Part shown: positions 12,141-56,572 of the stretch, piece by piece
Layout: the number at the start of each line of letters is the position of its first letter
Position numbering within the stretch: position 1 is the stretch's first letter
Assembly: GCA_011033025.1 (NCBI GenBank)
Contig: WFMF01000039.1
Span: 496,001 to 560,000 of the forward strand
Reading direction: 5' to 3'
DNA length: 64,000 nt
Origin: Beroe forskalii
Taxonomy: Eukaryota > Ctenophora > Nuda > Beroida > Beroidae
Notes under the pieces: generated by a model
Database searches by the model: none
Told to the model about the DNA's origin: nothing
What the model saw: the letters and a program-made list of their open reading frames with translations, nothing else
Made by a program: the position numbers and the translations under genes

Positions 12141-13554
12141 AAAAATGGCCACGGTTAGGGTCTGGGTTTTCATGAGGGCCAGGGTCTGTAGCTGTGTAAG
12201 ATTTGCATTCACTGATCGTAAAATCCACAGTAATAATCAGTGCGTTTATAGGTACCTACCTATTGATTCATTAGTTTAATAGTTTATGATTGCCCTAACC
12301 AGGACCTTGGTTTATGAGCATGATTTTAAATGAGCAATCATAGCATTGATCGGTATCAATCTAATCATCAGCATCATGAATATCTTGAACGATGAATTCA
12401 AATTCAACAGTGTCTGCGTGCCGCCTTTTTCATTTTTCACTTTGCAAATACAAAACACGTCCCGCTACAAATAACTCCCGCACTTTATAATTGTACAAAA
12501 GCTTGAGCTTCATCGTATCACTATCAGATCTCAATCTCATGATGTACCGATATACGTAATATTTTACTGAATGTTGCACTGAATGTTTGGAATTTGTCAC
12601 TTGGATACACCCATTTCCCTTGAAAAGAAATGAGACAATTCCTACTTCTTAATTTCATAAATATTTTGTGGTTCCGGTTGTCTGGGGTGAGGAAACTCCT
12701 AGCTCCAGCTATATCATGACTTCAAAGCCATGAGCTCTTGCTGCGCAGTTTGAATTTAGATGTTAGATCATCATCTAATTCTGACATTCTAATGTTGTTT
12801 AATATTATTAATACTTCCCAGTTCCCCAGTACTAAAGTAGGAACAGCTATTTTATGATATCTGATGCTCATAATATGCTTTGAGTGCAGTGCTCCATCGG
12901 TATCCTTAAACTCTTAAAAGTTAAAAGCTTAAATCCTGACACATACGATCGCGCGGAAAATCATCGCGCAAATAACGGACGTACAATTTTTCGTGCGATC
13001 ATTTCGCATTTTATTTTTAGTACCTAATTCCTAAAAACTCATCCATTAACTATAATTCATCAAGATTTCTCACAAAGACAACACCTACCTGTGATATGTC
13101 TAATTGTGCGGTAAATAGAAATTACGAGGGGACAGAAATTTCCATGAAATGGGGCTGGATGCCAGGAGAAACGTAGTACAGACTTGTTCTGAGAATAGCA
13201 GAAAATCGTGATCCAACGGCCGCCATTACACGTGAGGAAGGGAAAATGTTTGCCATTTCCTCTTCATCACGAATGCAAGGATGTGCTGCACCTAAGAATA
13301 TGGGGTGACACATCATTAATTCTTCCAATTTACTGCAGTACAATCAAATGAGTGACGCAATTCTGAATAGCCTATCATTCATGACGTGTGTGAATATGAT
13401 CAGCTTTTAGCTCATCCTAATGACTCATCAGACAATAAAAGTGAAACTTTAGTAATCATATCACCCCATCAGGCCTGGAATTTCTCTTTGACGTGTTACT
13501 GTTAGCTACAGTCTCTGTCTACACGCAACCTAATTGTTTACCTTACTCTCGATC

Positions 13555-13685
13555 TCCCCATCCAATCAGCATCAAGACGGTCCCCACCGGATAGCTCTGG
13601 GCAGCTGTGAGTGGCTAGTCCCCATCCAATCAGCATCAAGAGTGTCCCCACCTGATAGCTTTGGGCAGCTGTGAGTGGCTAGTCT
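13555..13685. repeat. ~63-bp tandem duplication
   Basis: CCCCATCCAATCAGCATCAA through GCAGCTGTGAGTGGCTAGTC is present twice in direct order with a handful of differences. Each copy ends in a CAGCTG E-box-like word. Confidence 0.85.
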
Positions 13686-14692
13686 CTTCCTCTTGCCTCT
13701 TACAGACTCTGTTTGGAGCTGAGCGTGATTTTTCATCACTCTTCTGATCTGTTCATGTTACAGCTATATGGGTCGAAAGCTTCTGTAGCAGAATTGACAT
13801 GTTGTTTTTCAGTCGCATATCCCGTTTCAGCTCTATGCTTCAGCATTTTTTACCAATCATTTTACCAATATTTTTAACCTTACCTATAATAGTTATGTTA
13901 ACGACCGGCTTCTTTTAATATGGCCACTGTTCCAATCGACTAAATTTGTAATCGTACTAGGTATTACCTATAACCTAAATCAGGGTTTTTAAACCATGAT
14001 GATCAGCTGTGTGCACATAATAATAACATGCCGTTTTGACTGCCTAAATTGATGTTTTAATTTAGCAATACCTAATTACTATATCAGTCGGTCTTCTGGC
14101 TTACTGGAGTACTGGTTCTGATAAGACCAAAATCTTTAAACCATTTTAACTTTTTAACCGCAGGAAATGACAATATATGAAGATATGATATGGAAGTGGA
14201 ATTCACAATCTCATTGGAGCTTCAAAGTGATCCGTTTGGGTTTTATTTTACCTGAGGTTAGTTTTCGAAACACGTTTTTTCAGAAACACGTTTTTTCAGA
14301 AACTGCCATATTTAAGTATTAACAAATAAAATACAACCCCATCAAAATTTTTCGTTATATTAAGAGTTCATGGTCACGTATTTTGTCGAAAACTACGTTT
14401 TCCTCCAGGGAGAGCCCGTGCGTACGTTTTGATACATCTAATGGAGTAATGAATTTCATAGCCATTGGACGTCCAATTGGACAACATGAACAAACCTCTG
14501 CACAAGATTTACATCTCTTATGACCCGTTTAGTTTTTACAACAATCTTCGATGAATGAATTTTAACTATAATTTATATCATATTAATTATGGTCGCAGGT
14601 GTTATAATTTTGACGAGCTAATTCGGACGAGCATCACGGACCTCATACCCTAGTCCAATGGCACGCTACAGCCAGTGCACTGTACAGGATCA

Positions 14693-15357
14693 GGTATTTT
14701 GATCAGGTATTTTAATGTTTTTTTTTCAATTCTCCGGAATCGGAATTTTGATTCCCATTTAGATCAACCGAAAATTTTAATTGAATTTTTAACGTTTCTG
14801 ACATTTAGATTCTTTTTGATTATTCATCATTTATAGGCCACATTTTCATATTTCGATTCTGTGAAAATTTTCAGTGATCATAACCAGTCAACGCTGAATT
14901 CTGAGATTTTCAGATTGCCATGACTTTCATAGCAACCACACGAGTTTCCATAGCAACCGAACTCAAAATGGAAAAAATTTAAATCTGGTTGCTATGGAAG
15001 TTTGTATGGTTGCTATGGAAGTCATGGCAACCTGAGAAACTCGAAATCCAGCGTTGACTGGTTATAATCACTGAAACGTTTCACAGAATCGAAATATCCT
15101 GTATGATGACCAATCAAGACAGTTATTGTGGCCTAGATCTAAATGTCAGAAACGTTAAAAATCTTCAATTTTTAGGTCGGTTGCTATAGGAACTCGTGTG
15201 GTTGCTAGGGACGTCCTAGCAACCTGAAAATCTCAGAATCCGCCATTCTTTGGTTATATTGAAAGAAACTTTTTACAGAATCGAAATATCTCATGTATAA
15301 GTATTTTTCGAATGATCAAAAAAGTAAAAGGGGTCAAGACTTTTGGCGCACCCTGTA
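14693..15357. mobile_element. Non-autonomous foldback element, possibly Tc1/mariner-related
   Basis: Two long arms, about 14778-14958 and 14987-15175, are reverse complements at roughly 80% or better, separated by a ~28-bp A-rich centre. A third, direct copy of the right-arm outer part follows to about 15310. All arms carry GTTGCTATGGAA/TTCCATAGCAAC words repeated twice. The right end reads TTTTGGCGCACCCTGTA, like many Tc1/mariner-type termini. The left end at 14693 (TACAGG..) is only a weak match, so the family is an inference. No transposase frame is present. Confidence 0.6.
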
Positions 15358-17573
15358 AGTGTAGAGTCAATTATTGATAATTATAACGTCAAGCGTTTCT
15401 AGATAATGATTTAAAACTTTTTAATCCAAGGCGTTATTTGAAATTTATTTTCAGATTATTTCAATTTTATCTTTTATCCATTCACACAACCGGCCAATTT
15501 TGCGATTCTGAAATCGACTGTTGGATCATACTCAATAAGTCAATACCAATACTGTGACGTTTTCTACCGTTATGATCAGTTATTTTCAGTCGATTATGCT
15601 CCTGTACTTCTCGAAGTTACTGGTCGATGTGTTGGGAGTTCCAGAACTTCCTGGACAGAAAATCTCGGACGGAAGATCATGTGATTGGGTGCAGTGCAGC
15701 AGTTCTCCGTCTCGAACATCGAATCCCCAACAGCCCATCGACGTCAACCGCAACAACGACGGAAGCTGTGCTAAAAAGCACAGCGTTTTAAAAAGTACGG
15801 CGTTTACTGAGTTCGAGGAAATGTTGAACTTGACAGTTGCAAGCTGACGTTATTGGAATCTAGATTAAGTAGCTACCCGATGGTGATCATATCCATATCA
15901 GTATCAAATGCGAATTACGAATATAACCATTACAAAGGCTGATTTTCAATTTCATAGCCTGTGCCATGTGCCAAATGCTACGCCATTCCTTTTTTATGCT
16001 CTTTTTCGTTGTGATGTCTTTAATACTGAGAATATGTTGATTCTAATATGCTGTTTCATACAATTATAACATGAGAAAGTTTGTTTCCATTTATATTGCA
16101 TAATATCCAGCTATCCATATGAATGATCATACGAATAACCTGAACCAGAGAATTGAGAATGCGCAAATTATACTGTGCGCGTTCTCTCTTTCTACAAACG
16201 CAAAACGGCGAAAAAATCGTAAAATTTTCGCCATAGTTCCCATCTTTAAACTGAATTCTAGGTATGTTTGCTAATATCTGGCGATTCAAACTATATTCCA
16301 AACGAAAGATGAGATTCTGAATTTTATTATGCTCTTTATCTCATCACATAGCCCCTCTTAGCTCCAGAGATATAGCATAATGAAATTTAGCGATATTTGC
16401 TCATCTTCAACGAGTTATAACTCAGCTCTGGAATGAGATCTCGTGATGGGAAAAAGTGCATTATATTCTGCTATCTTTTAACTATAACAGTATAAAATTA
16501 TAGACGCAGAGCTTTAGTTGTTGATTTTTGGTACGCACGAAACGACGACACAGTATAGAGAATCTCAAAACTTCGTTGCGCGCGCGACAATTGTACTGAA
16601 AGGACTCAGCCTTGCAGATTAAGTGAATAACAAAACTGTTGGTTTGCTAAATTGATACAGGGTTGTGATTAATCTGGGTATTAATCTGAGGATGGCTTGG
16701 AAGTTGTGGGAGAAGTTTGGAAGTTGTGGGAGAATATCAAGGAAAAAAGAAAAATTGAAAGTAGGTGTTTCAGGCTTCTGGTAGGATTATTGATTATTGA
16801 TCTGAGATCTTGACTTCTTGATCGATTAATTCTAGTTTAGGCCTAGGTATTACTCTCTATGCTACTTCTTCAGTATGCACTATGCAAGAGATGCCTTGTA
16901 AGCTTAAGAAATCCAATAATTCAGGCAATCCCAATACAGTATATTATTTTGATAGTTTCAATTTTGGGGGACACACTTCACTGCAGCTTAAAAGGATGCT
17001 CTCGCCTTGTCAGCCTAATCACATCACTGGGACAGTGGGTGGGCAGGCTTCACCATATTCCTAATGCCAGCCCCCAAGATTAATTCTAGAAACTCCCAGC
17101 AGACTGATAAATTTGACATCTATTTCACACTTCACAGTGAACCACAAGTTTATCATCCTAACTTTCCAATCCGATCAGTTAAAAATTTACCAAAAGTTTT
17201 AAACAATAACCTTATTGGCATCAATTTATCTGTATTTAACTGCCTACAAAAAGAAGCAGGTGCATGCTGCATGCTATGTAGACAAATTTATCTGGCCTAT
17301 TGTCTTAATTTCATCAGTTGGACCATTATTATCTCAGTTATATAAAGATGTTTAAGTAAATTAAACAATATAAGTCGAGTAATAAAGGTTTCATTCAGCC
17401 CAGATTAATTGTCCTTTAATCTAACTAGCCCCACTTTTTGGAAGATAATTTTAAGGCTACTTCCTCACTCCTCAGAGTTCCTGAAGATGATTAATAACTT
17501 TTTTCATCCACTAAATTTATCATTTGATATAGTTATGATGTGAAAGGGATATGATATTGAAAAGACAGCAAAC

Positions 17574-50140
<32,567 letters not shown>

Positions 50141-51141
50141 AATTCGTCTATAGAACATCGTGTTTTACTCCAATTGTTGTCTAAGTGAAGCTCATGCAGC
50201 CACATTTAAGGAGACTCATTGAATAAGAAGCTCACTGATCGAGAAGTCATTAATTGGGTTGACCACTAATTAGGGATGCTAGCTAATTAGAGGGTCAAGA
50301 GACTTCCCCCAGATTTGGCAATACCGTGGCACGCACCTAATCCTTCCTAAAAACCTTTCAAATTGCATGACAGAACTTTGTCATCTTTATAAAACTTCCC
50401 TCATGTTGTCTTGTCATGTTTATGTTGCATTGAAATGACGCATAGAATTAATATCAAAACGGGAGTTAACAAACATTGATAAGGTGGTTAAATCTCTTTT
50501 TTAAGTTTGGGTGCAATTTTTCTCTATGCCTAGGACCAATTAGAACATTTCGTGTTCGCTTTTTAATTTTTATTTGTTATACCTTTCTTGTATATTGTAA
50601 CAACTGATGTGTTTATAAAACTTGTATTGAAATTTTGAATAATTTGTAATACTATTTTTAATGGCACTAGTTTAGTATTAAAATTATATTTGTCTGTTAA
50701 TTGGTTTACCCCTTCGATAAGATAATAACCCTAATTACAAGCGGGAGGGACAGTTAAAGATCAGGTTAAACATAGAAATTTGGCATTAAGACATTTGACA
50801 ATACCATAGAAATCATGTAAAGAATATGAAATAGATAGACAGTGGATCTAGTAAGGATCTTTAGATCTGTATTCTCAGCTGACTCTGACCATGGCAATCA
50901 AAATAGAAGTAGAACAAGCTTCCATAATGACTTAATGAGCTCAATCAACGTCAGCATTCACGTCATTGTGTAGTGAATTTTCGGCCCCATTGTCATTATT
51001 CTGATCATACTCATAACGACGTGGCCATGTCAGATCGTCATATGGGAAGCATGAAAACTGCAATAAAAGTAACTGAAACTCCCGGCTTTGATCCCGCCGC
51101 GGATCTCCCTATGACAATCTATGCCTCCATGTACTCTGAGA
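50141..51141. other. Tail-to-tail spacer between kinase and sulfotransferase genes
   Basis: About 1 kb containing the 3'UTRs of two convergent genes. AT-rich, with no coding potential and no large repeats. Confidence 0.6.
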
Positions 51142-52419
51142 TCAGCCCCACTTCATCTTCTGTATGAGTTTCCTGATTGCCACAGCCTCCGTAGTGCTGA
51201 GGTATCTGAAGTTAATGTCCGTGTAGTCGTGTGACAGCTGTAGGTCTGAGACCGCCCCACAGTAGTGGGAGAACTCTGCATTCAGGAAGGCACAGGAAGG
51301 GTCCTCATTCCTCCCATACTCAGACAACTCCCAACCTACCACATGCTCCATCTTAGGGTCCTGACACTCCTCACAGTACTTTCTCAACCCCTTCGCCTTG
51401 TCGAAACACTTGTCTTCGAACGCTTGCCTCATCGACCTGAAGTTAGCCACGCCCTGAACGATGTTCTCCTGGCCCAGCTCAGCGACTTGTCTGCTGAGTT
51501 TAGCGTCGAAATGCCGGAAGATTTGATCGTCTATGGCCATTCTCCGGAGGATCTTCCGCTCGGTCCGTGTTGAGAGGTCAGTGTTCGGTTTCTTGGCGGT
51601 TGTCTTCTGGCTGAGGAACATTATGTCCCCCATCCTCCAGCGCATGAACTCCTTCAACACCACCAGGGACTCGTCCATCCTCTCCGTTATCATGACCAGA
51701 TCGAACTCCTCGTCCAGCATTCCGATAAACGCGTCAATCCGCTCCTGTATCGTGTAGTCCTGCATCTTGGCAGTGAAAGTTTTCCAGCCCAGATCACTGG
51801 CTGCTGAGTTGATGAGCAGACAGCCCTCCCCTAACTCCAACTTGTCACTCAACTTGTACTCCTGACACACTTCCTCCAGATACATATCTGCCAGCTCATC
51901 GAACGGGTACTGCTCCACACTGCCGTACTGCTGCCTCAGCTTCTCCTCGTGGCCGAAGAAAACGAAGGAGGACTTGAAGTTGCCGATGGCAGACCGCACC
52001 GCAGTCGTGTAGAAGGTCTTGTTCTTGGGCAGGACTGCGTGCTCGAAGTCCCGGTTAAAGACTGCGTGTTGGACCTGCATGTTGTAGTTGAGTCCCGGTC
52101 TGGGTGGCATGAGGGCGCCTATGTCCTGTGTCGTCACGTCATCGAGTCTGTTGGTGTAGGGGAAGAGCACGAAGTTGAACTTCTTCCTGATGCCGTACAG
52201 GTAGAAGAGTCCCCCCAGAGTCGAGCTGCCCGTCTTGTGCGTCTTCAGGAACAGCAGGTTGCTCTTCACAGACTCCTGCCTGCTGGCCCGGGCCTTGTTA
52301 AGGCCTCCACCTGGAGACATCCCAAAGATGCGTCTCAGCAGGTCTTCGTCCAGCTCAAACACCACAAACAGTGTGAGAATCAGAAGAATTGAGACTTTGA
52401 CGTACTTGGATCTTATCAT
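51142..52419 (-). CDS. Galactose-3-O-sulfotransferase (Gal3ST-like), single exon
   Basis: Transfers sulfate from PAPS to galactose on glycolipids or glycans in the Golgi lumen. The start at 52419 gives 425 aa, close to human GAL3ST1 (423). An in-frame ATG at 52533 would add 38 residues, but the first copy's paralogue at 59.3-60.6 kb does not keep that extension. A type II signal anchor (KVSILLILTLFVVFE, about residues 8-22) follows a short basic tail. The PAPS 5'-phosphosulfate loop FLKTHKTGSST is at residues 57-67, and a 3'-phosphate region resembling VRSAIGNFKSSFVFFG follows. C-terminal half (DESLVVLKEFMRWRMGDIMF, YRHF-like IFRHFDAKLS) matches the family. Intact and intronless; convergent with the kinase gene. 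The acceptor sugar cannot be predicted. Confidence 0.9.
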   Translation of the reverse strand: MIRSKYVKVSILLILTLFVVFELDEDLLRRIFGMSPGGGLNKARASRQESVKSNLLFLKTHKTGSSTLGGLFYLYGIRKKFNFVLFPYTNRLDDVTTQDIGALMPPRPGLNYNMQVQHAVFNRDFEHAVLPKNKTFYTTAVRSAIGNFKSSFVFFGHEEKLRQQYGSVEQYPFDELADMYLEEVCQEYKLSDKLELGEGCLLINSAASDLGWKTFTAKMQDYTIQERIDAFIGMLDEEFDLVMITERMDESLVVLKEFMRWRMGDIMFLSQKTTAKKPNTDLSTRTERKILRRMAIDDQIFRHFDAKLSRQVAELGQENIVQGVANFRSMRQAFEDKCFDKAKGLRKYCEECQDPKMEHVVGWELSEYGRNEDPSCAFLNAEFSHYCGAVSDLQLSHDYTDINFRYLSTTEAVAIRKLIQKMKWG

Positions 52420-53094
52420 GATCTTCAAATTGTTGGCAGCTGACCTATCAAAGGGACTAGGGTTAATCGATGGATTGCAGCAATCAATATTGATATTGCT
52501 ACATGAGACTCCATCACGCATGGCTCGAGCCAAAGAATGTTAAGTAATAATACGTCCATGCATTATGCAATAAAAGTTAAATTATATACATTACCTACTG
52601 ATATTTATATTGAACCCCTTTAAAAATAACTTATTCGAAGCACCTTCGACTCCTCACAAAAAGGTTCAAATCGATAACAAGTTCAAATCGATAACAAGTT
52701 AAACTTCAATTTACGTTGTATACTGAGATACTGACGTGTCAATAATCAATGCTATGAAATTTGATTTTGAATGCACTGGATTTGTACCTATTCCACCGCA
52801 AGTGTGTAAAGATACGGTTATTACGATAACCTCAATGCTCAATACTTGCTTCACGGGCGTGTAGTGTAGAGCTATGAACTGAATAGAACTTTAAGAACAA
52901 TCAACTTAAGGGCAAGTTATAGTTCATACAATGGATGTAGAAGTTATGGTTGGGCTTGGAGGGCGAAACACGAATGATGATTTTCATGTTAACCATTTGT
53001 GATTTGGCACATTCTATTTCTCAGTAGCCACGGTCAAAAAATATTATTATTATTGGCAAAAATTTAGTAATATAAAGCAGATCATTGATGATAA

Positions 53095-53512
53095 GGGATC
53101 GTTCACATATTACGTAATCACCTAGAGCCAGAGGGGGGGTTTCAGAATGATTACGTTACATCTAACTCTTATTTGTATAATCACATTCGTCGCAATAGCA
53201 ATGTCCTGTACGGAGCCCCTCAGTTTCGATTCCTTGTTTAACATGCCGTACAGCAAGGATCTACACTGAGTTCACCATGGTTAGGCATATAGACACCCAT
53301 TGGTACAACGACGAAAGTTGGCTTTATACCCTCTGTCTAATGGAAATGTTTCCTTGCGTTTGACAATTGATGCTCACACAGTACTATTTCATTTCAAATT
53401 TTATGTTATATAAGCATGTTATTGTAACAAATACAACTACTGTAACCTTGATTACGAGGGGGAGGGGGGTTGAAATCAGCCAAAATTGATTACGTAATAT
53501 GTGAACGATCCC
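53095..53512. mobile_element. MITE with perfect TIRs and TAA target duplication (PIF/Harbinger-like)
   Basis: The inverted ends GGGATCGTTCACATATTACG (26 bp, exact, at 53095-53120 and 53487-53512) enclose about 366 bp with no coding capacity. TAA flanks both sides, a 3-bp duplication typical of PIF/Harbinger insertions. Inner ends carry G-rich runs (GAGGGGGGG). A right end of the same family lies at 62562-62613. Confidence 0.85.
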
Positions 53513-53641
53513 TAATCTAAACAAATATTTGATTTAAACCTTAAAAATAACGATCAAAGATTTTATAGGGCAAGTTTAAAACGTTAAATGATACGATAAA
53601 CAAAAGAGATTTCAACAAGTTCACGATCACCAAGAAAACGT

Positions 53642-53732
53642 GGCAGATGAGCACCTTGCAATCGGTGCTGATCAACGCCAACCCACCGCCGATCAGCGCT
53701 GATCGGCGCCGATTGCAAGGTGCTCATCTGCC
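53642..53732. mobile_element. 91-bp palindromic MITE-like element with perfect 24-bp ends
   Basis: The arms 53642-53665 and 53709-53732 (GGCAGATGAGCACCTTGCAA...) are exact inverse complements, and the interior is itself GATCGGCG-rich and partly palindromic. A diverged relative lies at 47893-47971. No target duplication is obvious. Confidence 0.85.
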
Positions 53733-53809
53733 GAAAACGTGTTTGGCCTAGCTGTTAAAAAGACATAGTTTGAAGTACAACCTATTGACTGTAAAAATTC
53801 TGTTGCACT

Positions 53810-53886
53810 TGCAATTTGTAAATGCGAAGAACCTGACCCTGTGCGAACCTGTAGTTCAAGTTGTACACCCACATCTACATTATTTT
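53810..53886. repeat. Segment shared with 60905-60955
   Basis: TGTAAATGCGAAGAACCTG... GTTGTACACCCACATCTACA occurs here and at about 60913-60955, where it leads into the left flank of the third sulfotransferase copy; its last bases also join the satellite at 58937. It marks a duplication boundary in the sulfotransferase cluster. Confidence 0.7.
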
Positions 53887-56572
53887 TTTTTTTTTTTTGG
53901 TACATCGAGCAAACGCGCCCCCGAAGTCCTGGTGGACTTTTTGGCAAGGTGCTTGGTTATGGAATACTCTCCTTGTATTGTCAAACGTTGTTTTCCCCAG
54001 CGAGGGGGTCAGACAACGTCGGACAATCTTTGTACCCCCTTTTATTTCCCAATTTGTTTCCCCATTCCCCCGTTGGTTCCCCCATATCGAAATACTCCAT
54101 AATTTAGGTTTATAAATTTAAGAACATTTGCTGGTCTAAGAGTGTATTCTATTACGATACACTAGCGTCTAAGCGCCCATTACATCTATATGTATCCCTA
54201 AAGTCAGCAAAAATTCCACCCATTACATCGGTTCCCTTCCCTTTTCTTGCGTCTTGCGCCCAGTGTTGACTTTTAGGAGTGTTATCCAATGCCGGAAAGG
54301 AGAACCAATTACCTGGAGAGTCGCCACACTCTCTAGACTGGCGGACAGTCTCTGATTACGATGAAGCTGGAACAAGAGAAAGAGTAACTGGTCGAATAGG
54401 AAGCTGTTAACATACCAATACTAGGAAAACCAACGTAAAAAGGCATTTATTAGGTGATAGTGATGATCATGTTGAGAGGGCCACATATAATAATGAGGAG
54501 GCCTATCATGACAGTGCACTAATTATAAAAGAATGCCTTAAGTCCAAGACAAAATCTAAGTAAACCTCCACTACTTCAATCTATTTCAAGATGGGCCGTG
54601 AACTTATGAGAAATCTGGGGTATTATGAGAATTCTAGACGAAATAGGTATTTGACGTAGCTATGAAGTAGGAAGAACGGTGTGCAAAAGTTCAAATTAAA
54701 GACAGACGACCAAACTGTTGATTTGTGTTTTTTCATTTGTGTTTTTGTTTTTGTTTTCCATTGTATTTCCCTAATTTCTTTTGGTATACTCGTTGAGACT
54801 GGTAGTCTTAGCCATAAGTGCGATTTCTCTTCTTCGAGGCTTCAATTGTCAACTGAGTTCAATGCATCTATGATGTCTAAGAGAATCAATCTGGTCCTTC
54901 GTTGTTTTTGTTTCATTCCAAAGTTCCACGACCGCCCGTAGCATATTTTCTCAAGCTACTGTGGGTGCCCAATCGTCATTCATGTTCAGGCACATCCATG
55001 GGGAGACTACCAGTATAGTTTTCTGGCGTGTTGTTATTGTAATTCTAAAATGTTTTCCGAATAATCTTCTGAATTAATTGGAAAATACTACCAATTTGAC
55101 TTAGCTAGTCTATTGAAAAAGATAAGCAGGAAAAGCTTGTGAATGTTTAGAATATCAACCCCTGCATATCATTATCAAGAAAATGCTGAAAAACTCTACA
55201 AATGCCCATTATAGTTAATCAATGAAATACTGCGCCATTGCGCCCATCATGAGGAGTATCGGTACCTATTAATTCAGCAATGCTAATTGAAGATAAATTG
55301 GCAAAACTAGCCGGGAAAAAGGCTGCACCAGCATGTATATGTCCATGATCATCATAAGGAGTATTATGGATGACAGAGATATTCGAGATAAAATGCCCTA
55401 CCAACCTACCCGTACGCCCTTAACCCATTAATCAAGTAGAGTGGAAGATTATTAAAGCGATAATTAATCTTAGCAAGCCGAAAAGAGGTACTGCACCAAT
55501 GTGCCCATCGTTAAGACAATTCTTAAGTAAAGATATTAATAATTTCCATACTGTGTCAGGGCACCTAAAATGGTGATGATTTAAGTAAAAGATACTTTAA
55601 ACGTAGCGAACCATGAGATATAGTGTTGCGTTGATGCGATAAAGAATTATGACTGATTATAAAAAGAAACAGCTAGTAAAAATATGCTTATACGCCCGTT
55701 ACGGGAGGATTGTACTGGATTAGAAGAAATTAACTATCCTGAGTCTTATACGTGAGAATAGCTTTGGTTGTTCGGACGAGAAAAATGAGTAGATAAACGA
55801 TTTTACTGCCTGATGTAATGAATACTTTTTAGTCTATTAGCTTATTCCTAATAAGTAAGAAGAATTATTGCGAATTAATGCACCCGTCATGAAAATTTAA
55901 TTAATATATTTTTATAGAAGATAGACAAAACGATTCCACAAATGATACTTCGGCACCTAGTGGCGAAAAAAATGCATACTCTAAATGAAGTAGAAAACTG
56001 GTATGTTAACAGGAAAGCAGGAAGAAGTTGATTCGTTGCTACTCGTTGTACCTGTCATCTGAATTTGATTGTACACAGTAGTTTTGAAAGTGGTAAAATA
56101 ACATAAAATATCTAGCGCTGTAGTTGGAGATTATTTAGGTTATAGCGTGCATGGCGTATGCCGCCGGGCGCATACTCGATGAAACTCAATCGCTGCTAAC
56201 CCTTCCCAAAATTAATTATTATTTACTAGGGGAAAATTGATTACTTCCGTCCTGGCCACGACGGCAACCCCCTCCCCCCACAGTAAGTGAGTACTAAGTA
56301 GATATTAAAAATATTAAAAGAAAAAATAAGATAAGAAAATAAGAGGTTAAAAATGCGTTAAAAACACTCATCCTTTTCCTATTTGCTTTTCTTTAGTGGT
56401 CTTTCGGGATTTAAACCCATCAGCTATTTTCCAAGGCTTGTCTTTGATCTTTTATATGTGTGACCAAAACGAAATTCGTCTCAAACAAGCAACAGAAACA
56501 GCATTTGATTTAAACACAAGGAAATAAATTAAAAGGTTAATAAAGAAGTCCGTTGGTAAGGGGTAATTTTTT

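Larger units (their letters stand above)
10579..17573. other. 7-kb intergenic region between RasGEF and kinase genes, repeats only
   Basis: No exon I can support. It contains short tandem arrays at 11.2-11.5 kb, a perfect hairpin at 11.70 kb, degenerate repeats at 11.8-12.1 kb, a tandem duplication at 13.56 kb and a large foldback element at 14.7-15.36 kb. Two open frames were examined (13122-13343 on -, 15554-15847 on +); neither shows a known domain. The start of the kinase transcript and its promoter must lie in the right part, but no clear core promoter is visible. Confidence 0.5.
52546..56572. other. Intergenic region with MITEs, no supported gene
   Basis: Contains a PIF/Harbinger-like MITE (53.10-53.51 kb), a perfect short palindromic element (53.64-53.73 kb), a T17-like run (53.88 kb) and AT-rich sequence to 56.57 kb. 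A short frame ending at about 54560 (LGDSDDHVERATYNNEEAYH) reads like a decayed coding piece but is too short to place. Between 55.2 and 56.1 kb a loose motif, GCACCA..GCCCATCATGAGGAG, recurs several times in degenerate form. Confidence 0.5.

Noticed and set aside
13122-13343. 73-codon - strand frame as an exon
   Set aside because: No domain and no splice-site support; isolated in intergenic sequence.
15554-15847. 97-codon open frame as a gene
   Set aside because: It has a protein-like look but no recognisable domain, no clear exon partners, and sits next to a foldback element; not enough support.
51265-52543. Several + strand frames of 74-147 codons across the sulfotransferase
   Set aside because: Antisense shadows of a strongly conserved - strand coding region; the same shadows recur over copies 2 and 3.
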